DNA of 64,000 nt, taken from the NCBI GenBank assembly GCA_012932295.1, contig JAAONU010000004.1:25056872-25120871 (forward strand), in the 5' to 3' direction. Shown here one piece after another: positions 1 through 13,300 of the stretch. The position numbers and the translations under genes are program-made. Position 1 is the stretch's first letter; the number at the start of each line of letters is the position of its first letter. This stretch comes from Cyclina sinensis. Lineage: Eukaryota > Mollusca > Bivalvia > Venerida > Veneridae. A model generated the notes under the pieces. It saw only the letters and a list, made by a program, of their open reading frames with translations, searched no databases and was not told where the DNA came from.

Positions 1-126
1 ATAAATTTAAATGTAGCGTTCGAGCTGGTTGCCAGTCATTTGGATACAGAAATCGAATGAATGTTTGTTTCCTATAGTAAAGATACATGCATTTTTGTTA
101 GTCGCAACGACATTGCGAACACTAAG
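1..126 (+). pseudogene. Relic of a PAN-domain exon (third paralogue)
   Basis: These bases align closely with the 3' half of exon 1 of the lectin gene at 6985-7305: the FKC..R..CQS.GY..RMNVC block and then DTCIFV.R.DI are both recognisable. About 30 bases between the two blocks are missing or rearranged, which puts in-frame stops at 75-80 and moves the DTCIFV block to another frame. The splice donor of the homologous exon (GAG|GTACGG) reads AAG|ATACGA here, so the donor GT is also lost. The copy is cut by the window edge. It is a dead exon, not a usable alternative first exon. No partner exons 2-5 were seen between here and 6985. Confidence 0.82.
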
Positions 127-1739
127 ATACGAAACCTTTTTCAAAATATAAAACAAAAAGATACATATAATAAAACATTATTGTCTTTTCAATATTTAAA
201 ATAATCTTACCTTCCATATTGCAGGCCTTAAGTTAGAATCTCATTTTTTCCGAGAAGTCAGCTTCTTCTTGTAACGGGAAAGACTAAGGATCTATTACCT
301 AAAATTTTCCAGATTGCCTGTTTTGTATTAGAAAATAGTTCTTAGTTATTGTAAAAGCCTTGTTTGTCTTCTATAGTTATCTGTTTTGTATAATTTTTTT
401 GCTTTTATGTAGTTTATTGTTAATATTGCGATACTCACATTTGTGTTGTATAACTTATTCATTACTGTAAAATCCCATTGTGTTTAGTGATTGGTATGGC
501 ATAAGTTATATTTATTAGAAGTTAGATAAGATAGGGAGTTTTATAATACAAATGAAGCAGTGTAATCTACAAATGCTACATATCAAATGCTTTCATCATC
601 TATTTTGCGTTTGGTTATCAAGCGTTCTTTGTAATAACACGGTCTGCAATTCATGCTTAAAATATGGTCTCTTTTTTCTAAGTTAAAAGTTACATGTCTC
701 TCACCATAATGCTAAAAGAAAATTTAAAAAAAGAATAATGTTTGGTCTGACGTAGAATAATTCCTATCAACGAAAAATACTGGTTTGTATATTTATTGTA
801 GAACGAGCAGATTAACGAAACTAATTTGGTTGAAATATATGTGGATTAATTAAGAAAGTAATGAATGAGTGACCTTTACATTGAATTGTTGATTCAGTCT
901 AGAAATTCTTCAGACTGAGTATCCTTTGTAATGTATAAGACGTCCGCACTTTTTAAATAGGATATTCGATGAGAATTATCCATGTTGTCAAATACTCCTT
1001 CAACGAGATAATTTTTAGCAATTTCAACGATCTTTAAAGTGGTTTGTAACAATACAATTGAAGGAATTTTCTTAATTTAAAAAACAAGGTCAATATGAGA
1101 GTCACACAAACAGATGGTCGACAATTTGGCCTACAAATACTTTACAGTCACTACATATTTATTTTAAAATAAATATGTAGTCTAATTAACTCGAGTTGAG
1201 CAGAATATACCATTTAGAATGTCATGGTGCACTTCGAAATACAAGAAAAAAGCAAATGCTAAGCGTTATGATTTCATAAAAGACAAATTACAAGACCGAT
1301 ATATTGATTCACCTGATTGTATCAAGCTCCTTAAAGTCTGTTTAGGTCTGAAAGCGAGCTTGCGACTGAACATAAATGTGCCTGTTCTCAGAATCTTCTC
1401 TCACTACTACTTGTCTCTGTCAGGCTGGCATAACAATAGAATCAGTTTGGTTCACAAAATGTAATATAACACGATTGAGAGCCGATAACAACATCAAATC
1501 TTGTATACATTGTGAAGGAAATTTAAAAAAATACACATGATAGGCATGATTCACTTATCTTTGAACAACTACTCAAATTATCTTACACTTTTCGATGTAA
1601 AACAAGTGAACACCTAGTTTTGACCCTGCATGTCGCAGATTTTGTATTTATCCAGCATTTCATTGCGATAAATATACTGGTCAAGTTCCGTGAAGATCCG
1701 ATCAAAAATATGGTTTCTCCAGTGAAAAATAGTTTTATT
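127..1739. other. Intergenic AT-rich DNA, nothing recognised
   Basis: Only short stop-bounded reading frames without domain similarity or convincing splice context. A short palindromic stretch lies around 1155-1180 (tatttattttaaaataaata). Confidence 0.5.
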
Positions 1740-1975
1740 ATAATTATTATAATTATCATGGGACTCAGTGACCTTATTTTTGACCTAATGCCAAATAGTT
1801 TCAAACTCGACCGTAATTTTACCGAAGCTTACAGTCTGATAAAGTTTCATTAAAATCCAGTTAAAATATTAGCCTCTAGGGTGTTTACAAGCAAATTTGA
1901 ACGGACGTCTGAGGACAGACGACGGACGAGGGACACAATAGCATCCTAAAAGCTCATCCAGGCCGTTCGTGCCAG
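1740..1975 (+). repeat. Fragment and tail of the 'gacctagttttt' repeat family
   Basis: The stretch contains 'ggactcagtgaccttatttttgacc' (diverged), 'agcctctagggtgtttacaa' and the tail 'gacagacgacggacgaggga'. These occur in the same order in the large array at 17641-19642, whose tail has 'cggacgacagacgacgg'. It is therefore one diverged unit plus the 3' tail of that family, not a gene. Confidence 0.6.
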
Positions 1976-2809
1976 GTTTTTTAACAATGTAGATGCCCAA
2001 CAGAAATAAATTGATTGATGAACGTCATATAACAAAAAAGAAGGATGCTTTTAGAAAAATCCAAAATGTACAAAGTTTAAATTGAACAGGCGTAAGATAA
2101 TGCCAAATTTTGTGTTATTGATTGACAATGGCTCCCAAACCCAGCTAATATCCAATATATGGGTCATTACTAGGAATAGATTATGTACGAAATGCCTTTA
2201 ACTAAAGAATATGTAAATAATGTTCATCTTTGAGAGCAGTATAAACTTCATCTGTCAGGGATAGCATGTAAACAGTCAGTGAGTCAGTAGTATTTTATTG
2301 ACTGTTTGATGTCTATGACTTCAAAGTGGGCTTGATTTATCGGTAACAGGGAAATCTGAATTTTCTAGCAGACGGCATTTTATTTATTTTTGTTGTTATT
2401 TTATTTATATTTTGTTTGAAAAAGAAAACAAGATTTATATTCAACAAAAAACTGACATTTTTAAGAGTTATATTATTAGTGTTATAAAAAATGTATACCA
2501 GATTTCAAAGAAAAGGACTAAATAAAACTGGAGAAAATTCAGATTTTATTTTAACCTCTTACCTCTACACTGGCCTGCGTGAAATTGAAAAACAGACATT
2601 TAATTAACCCCCTGTCCCTCGATTTTTTAAATACAAATGCTTCCTAAATTATATTTATTAATTCAAACACGAAATATGTAATAATTCTAACCGTTTTAAC
2701 ATATTTAACATAAAGCAGTAAAGCATTCAAATTATGCTCTCATCGTTATAATCAAGTACAAAAATATGCATGAACTTTAATTACTAATATTATATCGAAT
2801 ATCTTTATA

Positions 2810-2841
<32 letters not shown>

Positions 2842-4085
2842 CTAAAATGTATGTAAGCATTTATAAAGTTATGTTAAATTCAGAGACACAATAATACCAA
2901 TCCTGTACTCCAAGTTTACTCATTACTGTTTTACCCATCCCAGTGGCACACTTATTGCCCTTTTAAAAAGTGTTTTGGCTGTTAACATTATCACTATAAT
3001 GCAGAATGATAGCGGTTTAATTTTTTCTAATAAAATGATATTTATTGTAATTCCCAATTAATCATTTACTAATGTTTCAGTCAATTAATCATGTTTTGAC
3101 TTCCAGTTAAATTACGCTTTTCAATCCACTTGAGAGCATGCTTGCAATTGCTAATATGATAATAAAACCGCCGTCAATAGTTTTCGATTATACAGGAATT
3201 GCTTAACGGGGCTAATTTCAACAACAAAATAAACAATTCAAAAGGAAATCTCTAAAGAATTGCAAATGCAAATAGAATGAAAGTGCATATTTTATTCATG
3301 TCATTTAAACACATTAGCATTCAACATTTTTTGCAAGTCTTTTGACAGAAACTAAATAAAGAAACAATAATCTATGACAATTAATATTGTATGCATTATG
3401 AGTTGCATTTTGTGTGAGAATATATGTTTAGGAAGAATGATTGGCGGTTTGTGTAAGCACAAAGTAGCATGTGACGCATTAAAATCTGAAGCAATCACTA
3501 TGACACAATAGATTTTATAATTCATTTGAAGCCGTAAATATTTTTACTTTTTATCATCTGCCATACATAATGCTTGTAAAATGATTTATTTATTATAATA
3601 GTATAAATATTTAATTGGTTTTCTGTTCTATTACTAAACGTTCTTTTGTTAATGCTACACGTCATGTTGAGCCATTTGTTATAGAAGAATACGATGTTAT
3701 TCTAAAACCATGGAGATCTGTGAGGTGTGGGTTTGGGTAGTTCATAACTGTGTATCTATTCGTATAAGTGCATTACCTCTGTCAACAGATGTAATTGCCT
3801 TTGTTGCAAGCAAACAAAGCAAAATTAAAGGTCTCTTATTTTTAGACGTTAAAAAGGAACTTTTCCACTTAATACATTTTTTGTCTCACAGTCGGGTAAA
3901 GAGAACAGAACAATCCTAACAGAGAGTGCAGTCGACTAAACAATAAAACCATTTAAGTTTTTGGTTTTTTTTTCTTGGGCAGGAAGATGGTGAAATCTTA
4001 AAACACGAGTCATAGAGGTTGTTCAATAAAATAAAAAGAATGAAAATAAATAAACTTAAATATATGACTATATAAAAATCATAAT
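1976..4085. other. Intergenic DNA with an ATT microsatellite
   Basis: No coding sequence recognised. The only structured element is the ATT run at about 2809-2841, listed separately. Confidence 0.5.
2809..2841. repeat. (ATT)n microsatellite
   Basis: About eleven uninterrupted ATT units, directly visible. Confidence 0.95.
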
Positions 4086-4815
4086 CACCATCGTACTGTG
4101 GAGCTTCGCCATCGTCCTGTCGCACTGTCACCACCGAACTGTCGCACTTCGCCATCGTATCGTCGTACCGTTATCATCGTACTGTCGTACTGTCACCATC
4201 GCACTGTCGCGCTTCGCAATCGTATTGGCGTACTGTCGCCATCGTACTGTTGCGCTTCGCCATCGTCTTGTCGTACTGTCACCATCGTACTGTCGCGCTT
4301 CACCATCGTACTGTCATACTGTCACCATCGTACTGTCACCATCGTACTGTCGTTCTGTCACCATCTTACTGCCACCATCGTACTGTCATACTGACACCAT
4401 CGTACTGTCGTACTGTGACCATCGTACTGTCACCATCGTACTGTCGTACTGTCACCATCTTACTGTCACCATCGTACTGTCGTACTGTCACCATCTTACT
4501 GTCACCATCGTACTGTCACCATCGTACTGTCACCATCGTACTGTCGCCGTCGTACTGTCGTTCTGTCACCATCTTACTGTCACCATCGTACTGTCATACT
4601 GACACCATCGTACTGTCGTACTGTCACCATCGTACTGTCGTACTGTCACCATCGTACTGTCACCATCGTACTGTCGTACTGTCACCATCGCACTGTCGCA
4701 CTTCGCAATCGTATTGTCGTACTGTCACCATCGTATTATCGCGCTTCGCCATTGTCCTGCCGTACTGTCACTAATGTACTGTCGCGCTTCACCATCGTAC
4801 TGTCGCGCTTCAAGT
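4086..4815. repeat. Minisatellite of CACCATCGTACTGT and CGTACTGT words
   Basis: About 730 bases are built almost wholly of two words, a 14-mer CACCATCGTACTGT and an 8-mer CGTACTGT, in irregular order. The middle (about 4320-4690) is nearly uniform. The edges carry variants such as GCGCTTCGCCATCG and CACCGAACTGT. Long reading frames in three frames (TIVLSYCHHR-type peptides) result from the lack of stop codons in the repeat and are not genes. Confidence 0.93.
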
Positions 4816-5138
4816 TCTTTGGGAGAAGGCGCTGGCCCTAATGCCGGAACACCGTATATAACCGCCATCTTATGTTTTATCGCAAACACAGCCAGGAGAA
4901 TGTACAAAGAGCTATTTAATGTATTTATTTTCAAGTTACGCTGTCTTTATGATTGAAAAGCTGTCCATGTATGCATACATTCAGTCACAATTAGTATTCA
5001 GTACTATCATTTTGCTAAGAGAAAACAAATTATGACAAGAAATATGTATCTATGTTTTTACTTACAAAAAAAATAGAATAAAAAAGCCTGTAATTCTTGT
5101 CTAGTTTTAACTAAATGAAAGCGTTAAAGCCGCATTAA
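4816..5138. other. Spacer, nothing recognised
   Basis: AT-rich sequence between the minisatellite and the MITE, with no coding or repeat signal identified. Confidence 0.4.
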
Positions 5139-5536
5139 AATGACTGACTCACAGAATTTAGCTAACAAATATATATATATTTTTTTAATTTAAGAGCAGT
5201 TAATATACTATTGAAAAAAACATGTAATATTATGCTTCTATACACCATGAAAACTGAAGAAAAAGAGTTTTGACTTAACCAGGATTTGAACCCATGACCT
5301 TTCGGTCAGTAAAATGTGAAACGACGATCTGCACCACTGAGCAACAGAGAGTACTTATCAAATATCGTCAAAATTAATGTTAAAACTAAAGTATCTACCC
5401 CTATTTTGATGGTTTTTTTTTGTAACAAAAGTGATTCAGTAACTTAGTTAAGATATGTTCTTCACATTAACAGCTAGAATTTCCAGATGTATAAACATTT
5501 TTTTTTCATCGTCGGCCCATCTGTGAGTCATTCGCT
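5139..5536 (-). mobile_element. TTAA-flanked MITE with a tRNA-like core, copy 1
   Basis: The terminal inverted repeats are 'tgactgactcacag' at the left and 'ctgtgagtcattcgct' at the right. They are flanked by TTAA at 5135-5138 and TTGA at 5537-5540, suggesting a TTAA target duplication with one change. Inside, the minus strand at about 5280-5345 reads like a tRNA: an A-box-like 'gctcagtggtgcag' and a B box 'ggttcaaatcc' about 50 bases later. Copy 2 at 27552-27979 shares ends and core. It is a non-autonomous element with no coding capacity. Confidence 0.75.
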
Positions 5537-6984
5537 TTGAAACTGATAGTGGAGAATAAATATTGCCAAAGGACGGGAATTCAGATCTTTCAAAGGTATT
5601 TCACCTCACAATCTCATGATCAAACCTGGGTTTTCTGTTCTAAACGACAGCATTATTTTTATGGAAGACTGAACTAACACTTTTGATGACCATCCACTGT
5701 AGTGTGTAGACGGACAGCCATACTGAACTTGGTAGGCTATGTTTTATTTATGCCAACACAAGCAGGAGAGAACGAGATTAAGTGATAACACGCATGACTA
5801 CTGAACAAAAGGCAGGTTTCACTTCATATTCCCTCACTAAATTAAATAAATTAAATGCGAATTGTCTTTCGGATTCAGACAGACATAAACACAGAAGTAT
5901 TTAGTATAACCCATGGTAGGATGAATAGCAAAAAATAAAAAGAATCGCACTTTTCAGATTTCCATGGTTTGAGACACAAATAACTCTGACGTCAGCTGGA
6001 TAATCATCATAACGAAACGATAAAAATTCTTTTATTTATGTTAAACAGATCTATACCTTTTGAAAGCCTTGTCTGGCGATCTGAAAAAAGGGCATATACG
6101 CATTCTATTGTGCTTTGCTATCAGAAGGAAGGCGTGCTAAAAGGAAAATCTGTTTTGTTTATTTGAGTCAGTATCATACATGCGTTTTAATATGAAGTGT
6201 TTGCTTATCACAAGTAATTTGGAAATGTTTACCAGTGTCTACAGCTTGTAAGTCTATGCAGTTGGTCGGATGTGTAACAAACCACCGTGCCCCTTGAGAA
6301 GATTAGTTATTTTGGAGTTTACTTTTTGATTGTCAGATCAGGATAAATGTGGTTGCCGATTTCTTGTCGATTGATAAAACTGTGGACAAATGTCAGTTTT
6401 ATAGAGAAGGTCAAATATTTAAATCGCAAATGACACGTCCTATGAATTTAGGATACAAACATAAGTGAAAAAAACATTCTCATTTCGATAAATAGCAAAT
6501 TTTATACAAGTGTTACCCTTCAATTAACATAGACTTTTTTTCTACAGTGTCCTTGCAACACTCGCCTTAATTTATTGTTCAAACAGTTACGTTACAGAAC
6601 ATCGACAGAAGTACTTAAAGTATTGAAAAGTTCCATTCAAAGCATGCATGCATCTGAAACATGCTCTGCTGGTAACAAAAACAGTAAGCATTTTTATGTG
6701 GGTCCAATCAGCTCTGAGTAAGCTTGAAACAGTTCAATAAGCATAGAGAACTAAGCTACTCATGTTACTCTGCAACTGTAATCTAATAAACATAATGACC
6801 TGATAATTAGGAACACTATAGCAGCAAAGCATATCGCAGCTTCCAGTGAATTATTGAATTTATTAAATGACATTCAATAAATCACTGGTTACGTTACCTT
6901 ATTAAAACAAAGATGAGAACTTGTTAAGCGCTCTTTCAATTAGTTCGAATAGTGCCTTCGGATAAAAACATTAATATGTAGATA
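5537..6984. other. Upstream region of lectin gene 1
   Basis: AT-rich, with no recognised repeat or coding sequence and no clear TATA box or transcription start. An inverted pair 'ccagtgaattattgaattta' / 'attcaataaatcactgg' near 6843-6890 could form a hairpin. The promoter of gene 1 presumably lies here or in an unseen 5' untranslated exon. Confidence 0.45.
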
Positions 6985-7305
6985 ATGCACTTATCACTAG
7001 GAATCATCGGTTTTTGTCAGGTAACAATAACTCTTGTCTTGCTGGAACTGAGAACTTCAGTAAATTGTGAAATAATAAATGATAAAGTAACGCGATGGTC
7101 AGAATGTCCAGAACCGAAACGAGAGTTTGTGACTTTGTTTGGGATTTCTTTTGATCAGTGTAAATTTGAATGTAACGTTCGGACTAGCTGTCAGTCATAT
7201 GGATATAAGAGTCGAATGAATGTGTGTGTCATGCATCTTGAGACAGTTTCTACAGGCATAGATACATGCATTTTTGTTCGTCGCGAAGACATTGAGAAAA
7301 CTGAG
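6985..7305 (+). CDS. Gene 1 exon 1: signal peptide and PAN/apple-like domain
   Basis: The ATG at 6985 is followed by a hydrophobic leader (IIGFCQVTITLVLLEL) and then Cys motifs DQCKFEC, SCQSYGY, NVC and DTCIFVRRED, typical of PAN-type folds. The donor is GAG|GTACGG at 7305/7306, phase 0. The start was chosen because the leader follows directly and the paralogous exon in gene 2 is built the same way. Confidence 0.85.
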
Positions 7306-10300
7306 GTACGGAATTCTTTTTTATATTCATGATTAAGATCACAAAATATTCTTCAGAACCAAAATATTCGCATTAATTTGTTTTTTTACTATTAATTTAT
7401 TTCAATATTTTTCAGTAAATTTTTGCTTTTCATTTATTTACCTGCTGTAGCACTTCGTTTGAGATCTGATTCATCTTACGTGTTAGCAAAAAAACACTAA
7501 AACAGAAAAAAACGCCTATGTCTGTTCTGACCCCCTCAGTTAGTTTCAACCATTTTAGACAGCCGTATGCAGTAGTTTTGTATATGTATATAAGTTCAAT
7601 TGATATTTTCGTCTCTTAATATTCATTAAATGGATATCGACTGACGTTGCATTGATTTCAAATATTTCATGAAGTCTGTAAGAGAAAAATTCTTCCGGCA
7701 ACCAAAAGTTTTTTGTCCCGACCTTCATATTGAATTGTTCAATTAAAAAATACAAGATCCAAAATAAGTCTTTTAGTATGTAAAGAATATTAGTTTTTAT
7801 CAATTGTTCTGTACATTACGACTTTGCAGAAACTGTTGTAGCTTGCATTTTGTAATATTGATATAATTTCATTATTTTCTATTAGTCGTTGACAGTGTCT
7901 GCCATTTATGCTTGCACTAGGCTCTTTCCAACAACTTTAAATTTATTTGATTCTATTCAGATTACTGCAAATAAAAATGTTGTTTTTTTCCGTTTTGGCA
8001 CCAAAATAAGAACACAATTAGACATGAAATATCTTTTATTCAGGATACGTAGATATTTTTATTTTTATGAAATTTGTGAAATACTGCTTCAAATGATTTG
8101 ACCATTTATAGACATTTACTAATTAGTGTTTGTTGAATTGATGTACATCAAAAGCAATTTAAGATGAAAAAATTAACAAAATACAAAGAATCTAAAATAA
8201 TGGCTTCATAAATATTTAACATCTCTCTGTTTCAATGAGTAAGCAGAATCAACAAATAGAGGATATTTGTTTGTTTTGGTGTAAGATCGAAATTTATTTC
8301 ATCGAGTGATGGCAAGGATTTATATTTTCACGAGTGGCGCAGCCACGAGTGAAAATATTTAATCCTTGCCATCACGAAATGAAATGAATTTCGATCTTAC
8401 ACCAAAAACAAACACATTTTCTTTTTATTTCATGCTTTTCAATGGATTATTTGAATTATTTCTCATTTTTAATGTTTTACCTATCCAAGTGTTCCCCGTC
8501 TGGTGCCCCACTTTCCTTCTTCATCACGTGCTAACACATGTATATTTCGTAATAAAAATAGTTCCAGATAAACTCTCATTTTTAATATATAATTCACTAG
8601 ACAGGGTCGTATTCATTTATTATTTTATGTCAAACAGAATAAAGAAATCGTTTTGTAAATTTATTTAGAGTAAACAACAGTTTTAGGCTGATAAAGCTAT
8701 TGAATTACTGCGCGTGAATCGAAGTCAGCTCAGTTCAATCCGCCATTTTTTTTTTCATTCACAACGTGTGTGGGAATTATAAACAAAACAAGGATTTAAA
8801 TCAAACTAGTGAACGAACATCATAACAGGTATATTATTTGCCTAATTCATATTAATTAGAATCAGTGTCACTGTCAGGTAGCATCCTGATACGTTTGTAT
8901 GGCCTAATTATCGGCGAACACGGATCAACGGCTGCAGACAACTCAAGTTGTACTTTTGTACATGTATATGGGGTTCATTGAAGGGAAAAAAAGTAGTTCC
9001 GTAGCAGTGAAATTATCATATTTTCACTGTTTGAAACAGTGAGATTATCAGGATTTAATCTACTGATATATTTCAATAATCCATTGAAAAGCATGAAATA
9101 AAGGTCTATTATCTTTAATTACTATCTCTGTGTCTTGCCAAAATAAACATTATTTGAATGTTGTATATTCTGCACGACAACGCGATACGATATTCAAATA
9201 AATGTCGCGTCGTATTGTCTAGTGTCGCTTCGCGTTTTCGAGCGTCGTGTCGCGTTGTCTTGTGTCGTTTGACTTTTTCGTGTGTCGCGGTAGAGGATTA
9301 CACACGACGCGCAACAATGCGATACGACATTGTGAAAATGTCGCGTCACGTTGTTGCGCGTCGCTTCGCATTGTCGAGCATCGTATCGCATTGTCGTGCG
9401 TCGAGGCCTACACAAATGCAGGATGCGACGGTCGACAACGCGACGCGACATCGCGACAACGCGACGCGTCACCGCGACAATGCGATACGACGCACAACAA
9501 TGCGAAGCGACAATGCGATATTTCGCTTTTATAGCGCGACAATACGAAACGAAAACGCGATATTTCGTTTGATATTGTCGCGCGTCGCTTCACATTGTCG
9601 AGCGTCGTATCGCATTTTCGCGATGTCGCGTCGCGTTGTCGAGCGTCTATCTCTAAGCGCGACGGCGACATTTTAATTGGCTTCAACAGGATTCCGTAAT
9701 ATTACCTATTTAGTTCAACGAACAACAAACCTCGCATTTTAAACAAGCGCTTCTGAAAGAATGAACACGCATTATATATATGCGGACGGACAATGGTTAA
9801 TTGGCAGCTGGTGATATCAAGCGGTTTTGCATAAAAGACGTAATGTAGACTTAAAATAGCCAATAGAATACGATTATGCCACCGAAGGTTGGCATAGAAA
9901 AATCGCGTCGTCCGTCTGTCCGTCCGCGTGTCCGGCCTTTATTTTTTTTGTTCATGTCCGGCTTGTAACGTTTTCATGAAAACGGATTCTCATATAACAA
10001 AATTATGGCAAAAATTTTCATTTTAAAGTCCAAACTTTTAAATCAGTTGATAATCAGAGATATTTGTTATGTAGGTGGAACATATGGGTCTATGAACCAT
10101 AGTGTTTTTAAGCACGAGGCCCCGCACTTTTGAAACATTTCCCGATCAGAAATTGAAAAGCATATGCTCCAAGTACCTTGAAACTTAGTAGATGACTTCT
10201 TTTGTTTTTAAGGTCCATGGGGTGACAGGGGTCCATGCTAAGAAAACAGATACTGATCAGTACCTGAAATAAGTGCTTTCTTGACCTTCAAGATCCATTT

Positions 10301-13300
10301 ACAGAATGGTTGGGCATGTGTAGATGCATCCTATTGATTTCGTACTCATTGTGACAAATGTAAATTTCACAGAGGACTTTAAGGTCAAACATGAGAGAAT
10401 CAATGAATTTTATATATAATTCAGCTTTGTGAGTAGATGACTCCACATCCAGTTGTTTTAGGATCACTTTGATGAGTCGACATTAGTTTTTAATGGACTA
10501 TACCATAACGATATGATGGGGTAAAGAGGGCTGGGTGAGCATCAGTGTCATTCTGATGGTTCTTGTTTCGTTATAGCCTGAGAGCATGTTACATCTGATG
10601 GTTCTTGTTTCGTTATAGCCTGAGAGCATGTTACACTTAAGGAATGTAACATTAAGTCTGTCAGCTCATATTGGCGTGTTTTATATTGACTGGGTATTTT
10701 CAGTACCTTTTTATAATAATATGTGATTTCACCTGAGATAATGGAAAAAATGTCATACATAAAACATATTGACATTATATAAACTAAAATATAAATTTAA
10801 ACCTAATCATCGACTCCCCACGAATTCATCTACATGTTTAAACACTGCTCCCAGACTCATTAACAAGACCATTTATTACTTCAAATTGAATTCTCTGTTG
10901 TCCAGATTATTTACTTAAGACACATTCATTATTATCTATTTCATAGACTACAATACTGAATGTAATTCTCCCGATTCATCCGGCTTGACATACTGAAGGT
11001 ATATATTGGTTTTAGCAAATAATAGAAATGTATTATACAATGAAATTAACTGTCGCTTCGCAGGGGCGGATCCAGGACTTTAGGTTAATGGTGCGTAATA
11101 GTTTGGCCGAATTTGGGCACGTTTTCTATAGTGTTCACAGTACATAATAAGAATATGTGCACTATGCAATATCGAAGCTAGATAAGACAATAAAGATAGA
11201 TCTGAGCACTACATTATACCAGTCAGTAAGCAGCGGAATTTAAGCCCCGGATACGCCACCCCCACCGTCTGGATCCGCGGGTGTTATGGTCGGAAGGTTT
11301 TTAATAGAAACTGTTATTGACTTTTTAATGGTACAGTAATTGCGTTTGCTTTTTATATTACATGAGCCGGAGGCTCAGGGTAAACTTTCATTATCACCTT
11401 ACATCCGACGACGGTTGCCCAGCACTTAATATAAACAAAGTAAACATTCTGACCAGTTTCATTAAGTTTGGGTGAAAAAATGTGATCTCAAGAATGTAAG
11501 TAAGGTATTCCAACGATTCGACCCTGTAGATTTAATATTGGCATAAATCTTTAGTACATATTACAATAAACACGACATTTAAAACACAATACATTTAAGA
11601 TACACGTTAAACGAATATTGCAGATATGCCAAATGCGAGAAGTGCAATACCGTCTTTGAAACTTATGCTCAAGCTTTGCGACACAATTGTCAGTTTACAG
11701 GATTATCATGATTATGCTATTTTCTAATAAATAATCGACTGGATAACCATTCAACTTATACGCCAGTTTAAAAATGCTTCTTCCTGTTCCATGTCATTCC
11801 ATTATAGTGTTCTGGAACATGTGCGGAACATGTTCTGGACAGCGAATCGAGCTCGGTCAAAAAATGTTCCCGGGTTGTCGACCGAAGGGACTTTTCACTA
11901 CCGACCAATAGGTCAAAAAATAATACACACAATTCTATACAGACCTCTTTCGTTAGTGTTTTAGCCGTTATTATTCGTATTTACACACGTTTGTCTACCG
12001 ATACAGATACCATGACATTTTCTGCATTTTGTCTATAAGTTTGTGCTAGCCATTTAATGGAAATGTTTCATATCCGACAATATCAGTACTTGCCAGTAAC
12101 CATATGTTGTTCTAAAGGACATTTCGGATTCGAAGTGTTGAGAAAAATTAATACTTTAGCTCTTAAAAAAGCAATTGCTTTGCTACTTTGCCTGTTATCA
12201 TTCCTTTTTTCACAGCACAACTTCTGCTTATACATTTTGTGCGAAGCCCATAAGCAATGGGCTCTGTTGAACCGAAATTTTCACACAAACGAATTCGTCA
12301 CACGTGTGAAAAATTCATACGAGTTCTTCACATACGTGTGAAAATTTCGTACGAAAATGGCCAAAAATGTGCTGTGAAAATTTCGAGGTCTATTTTCTAA
12401 CCACCACTAGGTATCAACGAATTTTTCACATAATTATGTGACACATTCCTACGCCTTGCACACATGACTATGTTATGAAGTTAAATCCTGAAAACTATAA
12501 TTATTACTGTTAGCTCTTATGGATTTACATGATTTCTCAGCATTTGAAAATATCTCTAGCTCCTCGGTATCGTGCATTTTTGATGCATGGAATCGCTCCT
12601 TTGCTCGGGAAAGCATAATTTAAACAAGATGCAACAATAAAGGACCTATAAGTCGTATTGCATTATATAGGAAGTCAGTATAGATATTTTCCTAGTTCAA
12701 TCATAGGTAGATGCATATAATTTTGTAAAATGAGAACTTGTAAGAATGTAATCTTGACGTAATCTTAATTTTCGTCAAGCAAAGGTCACGCGACGAATCG
12801 CAATGTTGCATGTTGTATCGTAAAGTGACGATGTTGTATTGCAATTAAGCAATATCGTATCGCGTTATTACATGTCGCGCGCTGGGCGACGCACGGCAAT
12901 GCGATACGACATTGCGACATTTTTCGAATTTCGTACCAGATTGTCATGCGCTGTATCGCCATGTTGCGATGTCTTATCGCACTTCCGCTGTCGCTAGTCG
13001 CATGGTATTTACGGAGAGATGTCGTTTTAGAATTTATTAAGTGGTTGTATTTCAATATTATGGAACTAAACCGCAGTCGATCAGTCTGACACCATTTGAC
13101 AGACCGGACACATCAATTTGTAAGGATGACCTTCAAACATCGACATTTTCAAATAAATACCTCCGGCAGCGTTTCGGGCCATTAAATTTATGACGCTGTG
13201 TATACCCGGAGGCGGCCCTGTAGTGGGATCAAACCACAACATGTCGATGTAAATAACCACATACAAAATGTCCTCGTTGTCGTCGTTGTCGTCGTCTTTG

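Noticed and set aside
1..126. Alternative first exon for gene 1
   Set aside because: Frameshift, stops and lost donor GT rule out use as a coding exon.
4098..4774. Open frames of 98-174 codons
   Set aside because: They overlap in several frames and encode only the minisatellite words; stop-free repeat, not genes.
9158..9686. Open frames on both strands, up to 172 codons
   Set aside because: Produced by CGA-word repeats that lack stop words; peptides are low-complexity Arg/Ser/Cys strings.
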